Shown: one piece after another, positions 23,651-34,000 of the stretch | How positions within the stretch are numbered: position 1 is the stretch's first letter | Layout: every line of letters starts with the position of its first letter | NCBI GenBank assembly: GCA_003512955.1 | Contig: DOTG01000040.1 | Coordinates: 1-48,423 of the forward strand | DNA from: Marinilabiliales bacterium | GTDB taxonomy: Bacteria; Bacteroidota; Bacteroidia; Bacteroidales; SZUA-534 | Direction: 5' to 3' | DNA: 48,423 nucleotides | Notes under the pieces: generated by a model | The model's input: the letters and a program-made list of their open reading frames with translations, nothing else | Database searches by the model: none | Told to the model about the DNA's origin: nothing | Translations under genes and position numbers: made by a program

Positions 23651-26218
23651 ATGGATTCAAAATTTTCGCAACAGATGAAAGACATAATGGCTTACAGCAA
23701 AGAAGAGGCCATTCGATTACATAACAACCATATAGGAACCGAACATCTTTTCCTGGGAATGCTCCGCGATGGCGAGGGTATTGCCATTGAAACACTTATT
23801 TCGCTTGGTATCGACCTCTATGATGTTAAAAAAGCATTGGAAACTAAGATACGGTTAAAGGGGGAAACAGAAATCAAAGATGTAGAGAATATCCCGCTAT
23901 TGAAGAGCACTGAAAATGCTTTAAAAGTAGTTTACCTTGAAGCCCGTGCCCTTAAAAATGAGGCCGTGAATACGGGGCACCTATTGCTTGCTATCTTACG
24001 GGATGATACCAGTTTGGCTACCATGACATTGAATGAATATGAAATAACCTATGATAATGTAAAAACCATGATACAAAAAGAACAAACCCGGGGAATGGCG
24101 GATCACAATTATAACAGCGATGACGATGACGATGATTTTGGAGGCCGCCATGAAGGTCAAAACGCACCTCAAGGAGGTTCAGGTTCTGCCAAATCAACAT
24201 CCGATACTCCCGTGTTGGATAATTTCGGCATCGATTTGACAAAGGCTGCTGAAGAAAACCGCTTAGATCCTATTGTAGGACGTGAAAACGAGATTGAACG
24301 GTTGGCCCAGATTTTAAGCCGACGTAAGAAAAATAACCCCGTGTTGATTGGGGAACCCGGTGTAGGAAAATCAGCCATCGCAGAAGGGATGGCCATCCGG
24401 ATTGTTCAGAAAAAAGTGTCCCGTATTTTATTTGGCAAACGGATCATTGCCTTGGATTTGGCTTCGATTGTGGCTGGAACCAAATACAGAGGCCAATTTG
24501 AGGAACGGATGAAGGCGATATTAAATGAATTGTCGAAAAACGACAATATCATTCTCTTTATTGATGAGATTCATACCATTGTAGGTGCCGGAGGTGCTAC
24601 AGGTTCCTTGGATGCGGCCAATATGTTGAAACCGGCTTTGGCCCGTGGCGAAATCCAATGCATTGGAGCCACCACATTAGACGAATACCGCCAGTTTATA
24701 GAAAAAGATGGTGCCCTGGAACGCAGGTTTCAAAAGGTAATGGTCGATCCTACCTCAGCCGAAGAAACCATTGAAATCCTGAATAATATTAAAAGCCGCT
24801 ATGAGGAGCATCACAATGTAAACTATACACCTGATGCCATTGTAGCATGCGTAAAACTGACAAACCGCTATATCTCCGACAGGCATTTGCCTGACAAGGC
24901 AATTGATGCGCTGGATGAATCGGGTTCCCGTGTTCATATTTCTAATATCAAGGTTCCCCAGCGGATTGAAGAACTGGAAAAAGAAATTGAAGAGGTCCGA
25001 GATAAGAAAATCAACGCGGTGAAAAGCCAAAACTTTGAAATGGCAGCCAGTTTCCGCGATACTGAAAAGAAGCTTTTGGAGAATTTGGAGAACGAAAAGA
25101 ACAAGTGGGAAAACGATTTAATCAAGTACCGCGAAACGGTGGATGCTGAAAATGTTGCCGAAGTGGTTGCCATGATGACAGGTGTCCCGGTACAGCGGAT
25201 TGCTCAGGCCGAAGGCTCCCGGTTGCTTAAAATGGGTGAAGAGCTCAAAAGAGGCGTTATTGGGCAGGATGAAGCCATTGAAAAAATTGTAAAATCGATA
25301 CAGCGCAACCGTGCCGGCTTAAAAGACCCAAACAAACCTATTGGAACGTTCATATTTTTAGGACCCACAGGTGTTGGAAAAACTCAACTGGCAAAGGTTC
25401 TTGCCCAATATTTATTCGACAGTAAAGACAACCTTATCCGTGTGGATATGAGCGAATACATGGAAAAATTCTCAGTGTCGCGATTGGTTGGAGCCCCTCC
25501 AGGATATATTGGTTACGAAGAGGGCGGTCAATTGACCGAAAAAGTCCGGCGTAAGCCTTACTCAGTAGTATTGCTCGATGAGATTGAAAAAGCCCACCCG
25601 GATGTGTTCCATTTGCTCCTGCAAGTGCTTGACGAAGGCCGTTTGACCGACAGTTTAGGCCGTAGAATCGACTTTAGGAATACAATTATCATCATGACTT
25701 CGAACATTGGTACCCGTCAATTAAAAGAATTTGGGACTGGTGTTGGGTTCAACACTTCTACCAAACAGCAATCGACCAATGAAATCTTCAAGGGTGTGAT
25801 TCAAAAAGCTTTGAAAAATGCATTTGCCCCTGAATTTCTGAATCGTATTGATGATGTGATCATGTTCAACCAATTGACAAAGGAGGATATTCATGTTATT
25901 ATTGACATCGAATTGAAAGGCCTTTACCAGCGGGTGGAACAACTGGGCTATAAATTGAAGATTTCGCCCAAAGCCAAAGATTTTATTACTGAAAAAGGTT
26001 ATGATGTGCAATATGGGGCGCGCCCGTTAAAAAGAGCTATCCAGAAATATCTGGAAGATGAAATGGCTGAGGTCATTTTAAAAGCGGAAATGGCCGAAGG
26101 AGACATGATATCTGTGACTTTTGACAAGAAGAACGATAAAGTGAAGTTTAAAATTGAAAATGCAAAAAAAGTAATGGAACGGGCTGATGATAGTGAAGAT
26201 CAAGAGAATGAAGAATAA
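23651..26218 (+). CDS. clpC: ATP-dependent Clp protease ATPase subunit ClpC
   Basis: AAA+ unfoldase of 855 residues that feeds proteins to ClpP or remodels aggregates. A double Clp_N domain covers residues 1-145. A linker follows with six Asp in a row (157-162) and then Gly/Ser-rich sequence. The first AAA module has Walker A GEPGVGKS (234-241) and Walker B LFIDEIHT. The UVR-like coiled middle domain lies at about 440-490 (NFEMAASFRDTEKKLL), and the second AAA module has GPTGVGKT (571-578) and VVLLDEIEKAHPDV. The short middle domain separates it from ClpB. It has its own promoter and terminator. Confidence 0.97.
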   Translation: MDSKFSQQMKDIMAYSKEEAIRLHNNHIGTEHLFLGMLRDGEGIAIETLISLGIDLYDVKKALETKIRLKGETEIKDVENIPLLKSTENALKVVYLEARALKNEAVNTGHLLLAILRDDTSLATMTLNEYEITYDNVKTMIQKEQTRGMADHNYNSDDDDDDFGGRHEGQNAPQGGSGSAKSTSDTPVLDNFGIDLTKAAEENRLDPIVGRENEIERLAQILSRRKKNNPVLIGEPGVGKSAIAEGMAIRIVQKKVSRILFGKRIIALDLASIVAGTKYRGQFEERMKAILNELSKNDNIILFIDEIHTIVGAGGATGSLDAANMLKPALARGEIQCIGATTLDEYRQFIEKDGALERRFQKVMVDPTSAEETIEILNNIKSRYEEHHNVNYTPDAIVACVKLTNRYISDRHLPDKAIDALDESGSRVHISNIKVPQRIEELEKEIEEVRDKKINAVKSQNFEMAASFRDTEKKLLENLENEKNKWENDLIKYRETVDAENVAEVVAMMTGVPVQRIAQAEGSRLLKMGEELKRGVIGQDEAIEKIVKSIQRNRAGLKDPNKPIGTFIFLGPTGVGKTQLAKVLAQYLFDSKDNLIRVDMSEYMEKFSVSRLVGAPPGYIGYEEGGQLTEKVRRKPYSVVLLDEIEKAHPDVFHLLLQVLDEGRLTDSLGRRIDFRNTIIIMTSNIGTRQLKEFGTGVGFNTSTKQQSTNEIFKGVIQKALKNAFAPEFLNRIDDVIMFNQLTKEDIHVIIDIELKGLYQRVEQLGYKLKISPKAKDFITEKGYDVQYGARPLKRAIQKYLEDEMAEVILKAEMAEGDMISVTFDKKNDKVKFKIENAKKVMERADDSEDQENEE

Positions 26219-26235
26219 ATAGCCGTATATTATCA

Positions 26236-26266
26236 AAAAAACCAGGTTCAATGAACCTGGTTTTTT
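26236..26266 (+). terminator. Terminator of clpC
   Basis: AAAAAACCAGGTTCA (26236-26250) and TGAACCTGGTTTTTT (26252-26266) are perfectly complementary, with the tip open as the loop and a run of seven T at the end. It starts 17 bases after the clpC stop. Confidence 0.9.
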
Positions 26267-26305
26267 TGTATCCCATGAAACCCACTTTGGCTCCGAAAAA
26301 CAATG

Positions 26306-26313
26306 TATATTTG
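26306..26313 (+). promoter_or_regulatory. -7 box of the GNAT gene
   Basis: TATATTTG is a full match to TAnnTTTG. TTTG at 26286-26289 is 16 bases upstream, closer than usual. The implied transcript starts only a few bases before the ATG at 26327, so the mRNA would be nearly leaderless. Confidence 0.45.
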
Positions 26314-26326
26314 AAAAAAGTGTGTC

Positions 26327-26884
26327 ATGAGCCCCATTTCTTTTAGTGCCATCCATTTAGAAGATTTCCATGAAATTAAAGCCATTTCAGATACCTGCTT
26401 CGGGTTCAATTACTTAACGATGGAGCAACTGGCGGGCATAATCGAATTCCCAGGAGTGTTTTTAAAAATCAGGCATCAAGAATTAATCATAGGTTTTTGC
26501 ATTACACGGTTTATTGCAGACGAAAAAACACCTGATCCATTGATTCTCAAAGCTTTTTCTCAGAACTTTTCCTTTCCTTATGGCATTATCAAGACCATAG
26601 CCATTCTTCCTGAATTTCAAAATAAAGGATTTGGTTTTGCTTTATTGGAGACCATCATAGGCAGATTAAGACAAAAATATAATGTTCGGGTGTTTTTGTA
26701 TCCGGCATGGACAGAGAGCGAAAGTTTTTTGTTTACCAATAAATTGAAAAAACTTGGGTTTAAATCAGTTGAAAAGATTCCCGATTTTTGGTATGCCGAT
26801 AGCATGAAACACAACTATCGTTGCATCAAATGTGGTCAGCCCCCATGCAGGTGTTCACTGACACTATTTAAACTTTCGTTTTAA
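26327..26884 (+). CDS. GNAT-family acetyltransferase with a C-terminal Cys cluster
   Basis: A 185-residue protein. The acetyl-CoA loop is visible as TIAILPEFQNKGFGFALLETI, the Q-x-x-G-x-G type of GNAT motif A. After the GNAT fold the last 25 residues hold Cys-x2-Cys-x4-Cys-x-Cys (YRCIKCGQPPCRCS), which looks like a small metal site, probably zinc. The substrate is unknown. The terminator of clpC and a promoter box lie just upstream, so it is a single-gene unit, convergent with the next gene. Confidence 0.8.
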   Translation: MSPISFSAIHLEDFHEIKAISDTCFGFNYLTMEQLAGIIEFPGVFLKIRHQELIIGFCITRFIADEKTPDPLILKAFSQNFSFPYGIIKTIAILPEFQNKGFGFALLETIIGRLRQKYNVRVFLYPAWTESESFLFTNKLKKLGFKSVEKIPDFWYADSMKHNYRCIKCGQPPCRCSLTLFKLSF

Positions 26885-26886
26885 GG

Positions 26887-27756
26887 TTATTCTTTCCCTT
26901 CAGTTAGTTCAATACCTCTTTCTTGAATATCTGTGGTGAGTGTTTTATTGTTGTCGGCGTAATAAAAGGTCCCGTAAATCAAGAACGGGCTCAATTTATC
27001 CACATTTTCGGTAGGAATCAGTTTGTATGATACCACAAACTTTGGTTTTTCGGGCATCGACATCCACATATATTTAACCACATGCTGTTTATCGTTAAAC
27101 ACGAATATAGCATTTTGGCTTTTAATGTTTTCAACCCGGTAACCTGGAGGAATAGTTTCCTGAATTTTTCCGTATTTATTTAAATCACCTTTGCTAACTA
27201 AAAGGTTTACAATTACTTCCCCGTTGTTTTCATAAGGCACCTGACGGATGCATGCCACACCTTCCGAATTGAATTCTTCAAAGGAAAATTTGGTCTTCTC
27301 AAAGCTGTTGTTCAGCTCCTCTTCGCTTTTATCTCCTGGTAAAACGGTAATAATCTGAGGATAAAGGTCGGTTTTTACAGGCTCATTATTTTGTATCCAA
27401 TTAGCCACACCTCTTAGTACAAAATAACCTTCGATGGTAGATACTACTGAAACACCCATAGAGACTTCAACAACTTGATCGGTTGGAAAACTGAGCCACT
27501 GAAAGGAGGCTTTTTGATCTTCGAATTTGAAATCGGCATTTTCCGTTTTTTTTGCCATTGCAGTGAACCCATTGGGGAGCTGTAACCGTAGGCGGGAAAC
27601 CCCGGTCATGTGGTTTTTAGGAAAACTTACAATCAGCAAAAACTCATTTCCAGCTTTAACTTTTTCCGGAATGTTGATGATAATCCCTTCGTCTTGGGAA
27701 TGAGCAATATTCAGAAATAACAAGCTAATAATGGTAAAGACCAGTGATTTTCTCAT
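26887..27756 (-). CDS. Secreted beta-sandwich protein of unknown function
   Basis: I use ATG 27756, giving 289 residues beginning MRKSLVFTIISLLFLNIAHS, a clean signal peptide; the longer frame from 27840 would bury it. After it comes IIINIPEKVKAGNEFLLIVSF, similar in feel to the first beta-sandwich of BatD-type or adhesion domains, and further beta-rich sequence to about residue 130. The C-terminal half (VKYMWMSMPEKPKFVVSYKL) is also beta-rich. No catalytic motif is seen. A promoter lies upstream, and the gene sits between convergent GNAT and the ABC-F gene on the same strand. Confidence 0.7.
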   Translation of the reverse strand: MRKSLVFTIISLLFLNIAHSQDEGIIINIPEKVKAGNEFLLIVSFPKNHMTGVSRLRLQLPNGFTAMAKKTENADFKFEDQKASFQWLSFPTDQVVEVSMGVSVVSTIEGYFVLRGVANWIQNNEPVKTDLYPQIITVLPGDKSEEELNNSFEKTKFSFEEFNSEGVACIRQVPYENNGEVIVNLLVSKGDLNKYGKIQETIPPGYRVENIKSQNAIFVFNDKQHVVKYMWMSMPEKPKFVVSYKLIPTENVDKLSPFLIYGTFYYADNNKTLTTDIQERGIELTEGKE

Positions 27757-27783
27757 TTTGTTGTTTAAATAATCTTGGAGCCA

Positions 27784-27812
27784 CAAAAATAATGGAAAAA
27801 AGGGATTCCAAA
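27784..27812 (-). promoter_or_regulatory. Promoter of the 26887-27756 gene
   Basis: On the minus strand, TATTTTTG (plus 27784-27791) is a full -7 match and TTTG (plus 27809-27812) lies 17 bases upstream. It supports the shorter start at 27756, because transcription would begin near 27777, inside the longer reading frame. Confidence 0.6.
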
Positions 27813-27854
27813 ATAAATCCTTGCCATTTATCATGAACAATTATTGGTTTGCTT

Positions 27855-29714
27855 TCACGCAAATTCGCTTAAAAATAGCCACCTATCTCCCATTTGTTCA
27901 ATTTCCCGGGCTAGTTCTTCGTATCTTTTCGATGCTTTTACAATTTCTTCGCCTTTCAAATGCCCGACTGATAATGATTCATACACCAACTGCTTCTCTT
28001 TTTCAAGTTCTTCAATGGCTGCGGTAAGTTGTTCATATTCCTGTCTTTCTTTAAACGAAAGTTTGGTTTTTTCTTTTATTTCCGAGGTTTCCGGTTTAAC
28101 AACCTGTGGTTTTTCCACTTTCTTCTGGCTTTGTTGTTCGAGCAACTTCTTTTCCCTCAATTGGGAATAGGTTCCCGGAAAATTCCAGATGTTGCCATCT
28201 TTCTCAAGAATAAACAAACTATCCACAATTTTATCCATAAAGTAACGGTCGTGCGAAACAATGATGACACAACCCTGAAAATCCCTCAAATAATCTTCCA
28301 ACACATTTAACGTCATCAAATCCAAGTCGTTGGTAGGTTCATCCAGAATCAGGAAGTTAGGGTTTTTCATTAGCACAGTCATCAGGTACAACCTTCGTTT
28401 TTCGCCACCACTAAGCTTATAAACATAGGCATAGTGCATCGAAGGCGGAAAGAGAAAATAGTTAAGGAATTGCGTGGGCGATAAGCGGTTCCCGTTACCA
28501 AGGTTAATGTCTTCTGTCACTTCCTGAATCACGTCAATCACTTTTTTGCTCTCGTCGAATTGAATTCCTTTTTGGGTATAATACCCGAAAACAACTGTAG
28601 AACCCACTTCAATGGTTCCTGAGTCGGGAGCCATCGTGCCGGTGATGAGGTTTAAAAGGGTGGTTTTCCCGGTTCCATTTTCACCCACGATGCCAATCTT
28701 TTCAAACCGACTGAATTTATAGGTAAAGCCATTCAGTACCTTTAATTGATCAAAGCTTTTTGAAAGATGTTCAATTTCCAGAATCTTGGTGCCCAACCGG
28801 GAACTTTGTACATCAATTCTTACTTCATCCTGGTTGTTTTTCCTGTGCGCAGCCTCTTTAATATCGTTAAAGGAATCAATCCGGTATTTTGCTTTGGTAG
28901 TCCGGGCCGAAGGTGTCCGGTTAATCCAGTCCAATTCCTTTTTGTAAAGCGAGCGGGCTTTTTCCAGTTCGGTATTTTGATTCATTATCCTTTCCTCCCT
29001 TTTTTGCAGAAAATAGGAATAATTGCCTTTGTACCGGAATAATTGCTGATTATCCAGTTCATAAATCACATCGCACACCCTATCCAGGAAATATCGGTCG
29101 TGGGTAACCATGATTAAGGTACTTTTCGAGTTTTTCATGTATTCTTCTAACCATTCGATCATTTCCACATCCAGGTGGTTGGTAGGTTCATCAAGAATCA
29201 AAATATCCGGACCGTTAATCAACACGTTGGCCAGAGCCAATCTTTTTCGTTGACCCCCGGAAAGTTCCCCAACTTTTTGCTCAAAGTTAGGTATCTTAAG
29301 TTGTTCAAGAATCTGTTTGATCTTTACCTCATAATCCCAGGCTTTGAGCGTATCCATTTGGTGTATGGCCTTGTCAAGCCTTTGGGTATTGTGATCGTGA
29401 CAGGCTTCCTCATATTCACGGATGGCTGTAATGATGGCATTTGAGGAGCTAAAAACTTCATCAATCACAGTCAGTTCGCTATTAACGGTGGGGTCTTGTT
29501 CTAAGTATCCCACCGAAATATCTTTCCGGAAGATAACCTGCCCACTATCCTGAGTATCTTTTCCTCCCAGGATTCTTAAAAGTGATGTTTTGCCTGCACC
29601 ATTCCGGGCAACTAATGCCACTTTTTGATCCTTATCAATGGAAAAGCTAAGGTTCTTGAATAGTTCTAAATCGCCGTATGATTTAGATAGATTATCGACT
29701 TGAAGGTAATTCAT
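27855..29714 (-). CDS. ABC-F family ATPase, Uup-like
   Basis: Soluble protein with two ABC modules in 619 residues and no membrane segments. Module 1 has Walker A ARNGAGKTSL, signature LSGGQRKRLALA and LILDEPTNHLD; module 2 has GENGTGKTTL, LSGGEKRRLYL and LILDEPTNDLD. A charged coiled-coil C-terminal domain (about 530-619) is like that of E. coli Uup. ABC-F proteins act on ribosomes, for example to relieve stalling; a few give antibiotic resistance, but the C-terminal extension speaks for the housekeeping Uup type. Confidence 0.93.
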   Translation of the reverse strand: MNYLQVDNLSKSYGDLELFKNLSFSIDKDQKVALVARNGAGKTSLLRILGGKDTQDSGQVIFRKDISVGYLEQDPTVNSELTVIDEVFSSSNAIITAIREYEEACHDHNTQRLDKAIHQMDTLKAWDYEVKIKQILEQLKIPNFEQKVGELSGGQRKRLALANVLINGPDILILDEPTNHLDVEMIEWLEEYMKNSKSTLIMVTHDRYFLDRVCDVIYELDNQQLFRYKGNYSYFLQKREERIMNQNTELEKARSLYKKELDWINRTPSARTTKAKYRIDSFNDIKEAAHRKNNQDEVRIDVQSSRLGTKILEIEHLSKSFDQLKVLNGFTYKFSRFEKIGIVGENGTGKTTLLNLITGTMAPDSGTIEVGSTVVFGYYTQKGIQFDESKKVIDVIQEVTEDINLGNGNRLSPTQFLNYFLFPPSMHYAYVYKLSGGEKRRLYLMTVLMKNPNFLILDEPTNDLDLMTLNVLEDYLRDFQGCVIIVSHDRYFMDKIVDSLFILEKDGNIWNFPGTYSQLREKKLLEQQSQKKVEKPQVVKPETSEIKEKTKLSFKERQEYEQLTAAIEELEKEKQLVYESLSVGHLKGEEIVKASKRYEELAREIEQMGDRWLFLSEFA

Positions 29715-29731
29715 AAATATTTTTTACGCGG

Positions 29732-29739
29732 CAAAAGTA
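29732..29739 (-). promoter_or_regulatory. -7 box of the ABC-F gene
   Basis: On the minus strand this reads TACTTTTG, a full match to TAnnTTTG. It would start transcription about 11 bases before the ATG. The -33 region has no clear TTTG. Confidence 0.45.
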
Positions 29740-29777
29740 ACGATTATTGGCGGGTAAAAAAACCGGGGAAACACCCA

Positions 29778-29802
29778 ATAAAAAAACCGCTTTCTGGCGG
29801 TT
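29778..29802 (-). terminator. Terminator after the response regulator gene
   Basis: AACCGC (29785-29790) pairs with GCGGTT (29797-29802) around a six-base loop. On the minus strand it is followed by a T tract (plus A run 29778-29786). It lies just beyond the stop of the regulator gene. Confidence 0.75.
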
Positions 29803-29815
29803 CCGTTTCTTTAAA

Positions 29816-30205
29816 TTATACCAATTCTTTCATAAGTTCCTTCACCCGGTCAATGACCATATCGAGTCGTAAAGGTTTTTCGAAATAGTCGGCGGCACCT
29901 AATTCCCTGGCCCGGTTTTCTTCTTCTACTTTACTGCGTGCAGTTACCAGAATTACGGGAATGTTGGCCAGCTTATCTTCCTTCGACATGGATTCCAACA
30001 CATCGTAACCCGACATTCCAGGCATCATAATATCTAAAAGAACCAAATCAATATCCTTCTTGTGCAGGATGGTTAGGGCTTCTTCGCCGGATAAAGCTGT
30101 AGAGATTTTAAAATTCAAGCTTTTTAAAGCACTTTCGAGCAATAAATTATTGGTTGATGAATCATCAACCAGTAAAACGTTGGGTACATTGTTTCTCATC
30201 CGCAA
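29816..30205 (-). CDS. Single-domain response regulator (REC only)
   Basis: A 129-residue CheY-like receiver with no output domain. The acidic pair Asp14/Asp15, the phosphorylation site Asp58 (VLLDIMMPG), the switch Thr88 (VILVTARS) and Lys110 (YFEKP) are all present, so it should be phosphorylatable. No kinase gene is adjacent, so it must be served by a kinase elsewhere, possibly the hybrid kinase at 39409-41667; that link is speculation. The Crp/Fnr gene diverges from it 146 bases away. Confidence 0.92.
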   Translation of the reverse strand: MRMRNNVPNVLLVDDSSTNNLLLESALKSLNFKISTALSGEEALTILHKKDIDLVLLDIMMPGMSGYDVLESMSKEDKLANIPVILVTARSKVEEENRARELGAADYFEKPLRLDMVIDRVKELMKELV

Positions 30206-30351
30206 GAGTATTAAAATCTTAAAAAAACTTCAATGGAATAAAATTAATAAAAGCAATCAAAAATCACGATTAAATTTTAACAAACATGATAGGAAATTTT
30301 ATGAGATACCTCAAATTTAGGTATATTTAAGCAAAATTTAAATACGAGGGT

Positions 30352-31020
30352 ATGCATCTGATTCAAAAGGATTTTGGAAAGTGGTTGAATAATTTCACTG
30401 AGGAACAATTAAAAATGGTTATGGATAATCAAGTGAAATTAAGCTACAATAAAGGTGAAATCATTAGTAAACAGGGAGGGTTCGCATCTCACATCATTTT
30501 TTTATCCGAAGGTTTGATTAAAATATATAAAGAGCATAACGACAAGAATTTGATACTTAAACTTGTGAAACCCGGTGAATTTATTGGGTTATCCTCACTA
30601 TTTAGTAAAAGCACATTTGATTATAGCGCTGCATGTATCGATGATTCTAAAGTGTATAGTATTAATATAGAGACGTTAAAAACCCTGGTAAAGAGCAATC
30701 CCGATTTCGCCGAAAAAATTATCTGGCTGATGAACCAAAATACCAGCCAATATTTCGAACGCATCATGAGCCTGACTCAAAAGCAATTACATGGAAGGAT
30801 TGCCGATGCCATTTTGCACCTTTCGAGAGAAATTTTTGAAAGTACCAGCTTTAATATGCTTCTTACCCGCCGCGATTTAGCTGAATTCTGTGGTATGTCC
30901 ACTGAGAGCGCTATTCGCATCTTGAAAGAATTCCACAACGATAAAATTGTAAATATCGATGGGAAAATGATGGAAGTCATCAGCTTTCCGCTGCTTGAGC
31001 GTTTAAGCGAGGTAGGCTAA
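30352..31020 (+). CDS. Crp/Fnr-family transcription regulator
   Basis: A 222-residue DNA-binding regulator. Residues about 15-125 form the cyclic-nucleotide-binding-type beta roll (GEIISKQGGFASHIIFLSEG, KPGEFIGLSSLF). The long dimer helix follows, then a winged helix with the HTH segment LTRRDLAEFCGMSTESAIRI at about 164-183. There is no N-terminal Cys cluster, so no Fnr-type iron-sulfur centre, and the cAMP-binding residues are not obviously kept. The effector is unknown. It converges with the propeller-phosphatase gene. Confidence 0.9.
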   Translation: MHLIQKDFGKWLNNFTEEQLKMVMDNQVKLSYNKGEIISKQGGFASHIIFLSEGLIKIYKEHNDKNLILKLVKPGEFIGLSSLFSKSTFDYSAACIDDSKVYSINIETLKTLVKSNPDFAEKIIWLMNQNTSQYFERIMSLTQKQLHGRIADAILHLSREIFESTSFNMLLTRRDLAEFCGMSTESAIRILKEFHNDKIVNIDGKMMEVISFPLLERLSEVG

Positions 31021-31044
31021 AATTTGGGTTATATTAAAAGTTTT

Positions 31045-34000
31045 TTATCCTTCAATTTTTATTCCCATCACCAGTACATCGTCCACTTGCGAAAGATTAG
31101 CCTTCCATTGGCTAAAAGCCGCATCCAACTTGTTTTTTTGATCCTCCAACGGAAGCACTGAAATTTCAAGTAGCAACTCTTTCAGGTTCTTCGGTAAAAA
31201 TTTTCGTTTGTCGGCACCCCCGAATTGGTCCTGAAACCCATCGGAATATAGGTAAAGCATATCCCCGGATTGCGTCTGAATCAGGTTATTGGTGAAAGGT
31301 TCGTCTTCTTTAATAAAGATGCCAATAGGCATTTTATCGGCTTTGTAAGTGTTTACTTCTCCGTTGCGCACCAAAAGCATGGGATTAAAAGCACCCGCAT
31401 AATCTAATTGCCTGTTTTCTTTATCAATAACACAAAGCGAAATGTCCATTCCATCTTTGGCCTCGTCGCTTTTTCCGGTTTGGCGTAGCGATTTTTTTAA
31501 TTCACTGCGCAGCTCATTCAGTATAGAAGCTGCATTAAAATTGCCAGGCAACAAACTGACAATCTGGTTCAGGATGGAAATTCCCAGCAGGCTCATGAAA
31601 GCACCCGGTACGCCATGTCCGGTACAATCGGCTGCGGCTACAATAATTTTGTTGTATTTATAATTCAGGTAATAAAAATCACCGCTTACGATGTCGCGGG
31701 GTTTGAAAAATATAAAAGTTTCACCCAGCAGATTATCAAAGTTTTGCAAAGGTGGCAAAACTGCCCGTTGAATCCGTGAAGCATATTGAATACTGGCTTT
31801 AATGTCTTTGTTTTGATTTTCAATCTGATCCCTTTGTTCTATCACGTGGTTCCGTTGTGCCTCAATCTCGTCGCGTTGCGCTTCAATCTCCTCTTTCTGT
31901 TTTTGAATTTCGGCAGTCCGTTTTTTCACTTCTTCCTCCAACCGGTCGCGGTCCCTGAGCAATTTTTCGGTCCTTGCTTTTATAAAAACAAAAATGCCAA
32001 TGACGATTATAACGATACTGAGGCTGATAAACCACCATGTTTTGTAAAAAGGAGGTTTGATTTTAAAAGAATAGGATGCCCGATCCGATGAAATCCATGT
32101 CCCATTCGGGTGTTTTACCTGCACCACAAATTCAAAGTTACCCGCGGGCAGGTTTGAATAAGTAACCATCCTTGAGTTTGTAATTGGGCTCCAATCAATA
32201 TCATAGCCTTTCAAGGTATACCTGTATTCCAATAAATTGGACGATTTGAACCAGAAACCGGTATATTGAAACGACAAATGGTTTTGATTGTGCCTGAATT
32301 TTGAAGTTGCATCGCTGATAGGGTTGAAAAACAAGCTTTTATTGGTGATAACCACCAAAGGCTGTATTTTATTTGATGGGTTACTGGAACTAAATCGGAT
32401 CAAGCCCTGCGAATTGCCAATCCATAGGTTGCTGTTTTTATCGCAGTATATGCAATTGAGGTTTGGTTCAAGGTAAGCTACCCCATCCTCTTCGCCAAAT
32501 GATTCGAACAGACCATCCACGGGGTTGTATTTTTGAATACCCAGGTTTGAGACGATAACCAACTCACCCATATTGCTCACAGCCATGCTTTGAGTAGAAT
32601 TGCTTTTTAACCCTTCCGATTCGGTAAGCAATTCAAACCGGGTTCCATCGTATTTTATCAACCCTTGATCGGCGGCATTTAACCAAATCTGATGCAGGGA
32701 ATCTTCGGCAATAGAATAAATTTTTTTCCCAATAGAATCGAGTAAAGGATGATTGAGGGAATGTATGGAATCATTTTGGAACAGTACCACTCCACCTCCA
32801 TCGGTTGCAGTCCATACCCTATTTTTGGAGTCGATAAATGTATAATAGACGTAGTTTGAGACCAATCCATTTGCTTCGGTAAAAGCATCGAAATGGTAAC
32901 CTGCACCTTTGATATTGATTTTCGAGATTCCACCACCCAAAGTAGAAAGCCAAATGGTTTCATCAGTTCCTGTGATTTGGATAACATTGTCGTTGGTCAG
33001 TCCGTTGGCCGAAGTAAAGTTCTGTGCTTTAAAATTGGTCGGGTTGATTTTAAAGACACCATACCCATACGTTCCGGTCCAAATCTGACCCATGGTATCT
33101 TCATACAATGAAATAAAGCTGATACCTTGGTATTTTGTTTCATCAAACAATTTTTGGTAACCCAAATGACCCATTTCGTCGCGGGTAACCACAAAAAGTC
33201 CTTCCATGGCGGCAATCCATGTCCTTCCCTTTTTGTCGTTTATAATGCTATATACACTGGTAAAAGGGATGCCTGCACGTTCATCTAAAAATTCAATGTT
33301 GTTGTTTTTCCGTAAACAGAGTCCTTTCTTGGTTCCTATCCAGATGTTGTTTTCCCGGTCCAGGAAGATGGCATTGGTCCGGTTGTCGTTCAATCCGGTA
33401 ACTTTATTGTAAACGGAGTACCATGGTTTTTGGTTGGCATCGAATTCACATTTGATGATTCCTTCGCGCGAGGTACTCACCCAGAATTCATTATCGGAAA
33501 CTTTCACAAAACTGTTTATGCTTCCAAATGCCCACTCAGTAATGGAAATGAACCGCCTGTCCGACAAATCCATGGAACAGATTCCCCCCTCTTCCATCCC
33601 AATCCATAACTTATGATTGGCAATAAATACCTGTTTCACCAGATTGTCAGGCAAGCCATCGGTCATGGTAATTGGGTCGTTAAATTTTTGGCTTTCGAAA
33701 TGATAGACAGAAATCCCCTTATCAGTAGCAAAGTAGTAATTCCCAAGGGTATCTTCGGTAATGGAATACACATAATTGTCGAGCAACCCGTCATCGGTAT
33801 TCAGGTTGTAGAGCCTTTTACGATGGGTTCCTGCAAAATAATACACGCCCTCGTCGAGGGTTGAAAACCACATGATTCCTTTGGTATCGAGATAGAATGA
33901 AGAAATGGGTCTGGTGGAGTTTCCTTCTTCAGGGTTAAATTTTGTAAACTTGCTTTTCGAATATCGGGTGATCCTACCGTTTTTATGACCAATCCAAAGC

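Noticed and set aside
27855..29714. ABC-F protein as an antibiotic-resistance determinant
   Set aside because: The Uup-like C-terminal coiled coil and the housekeeping context argue against a resistance-type ABC-F protein.
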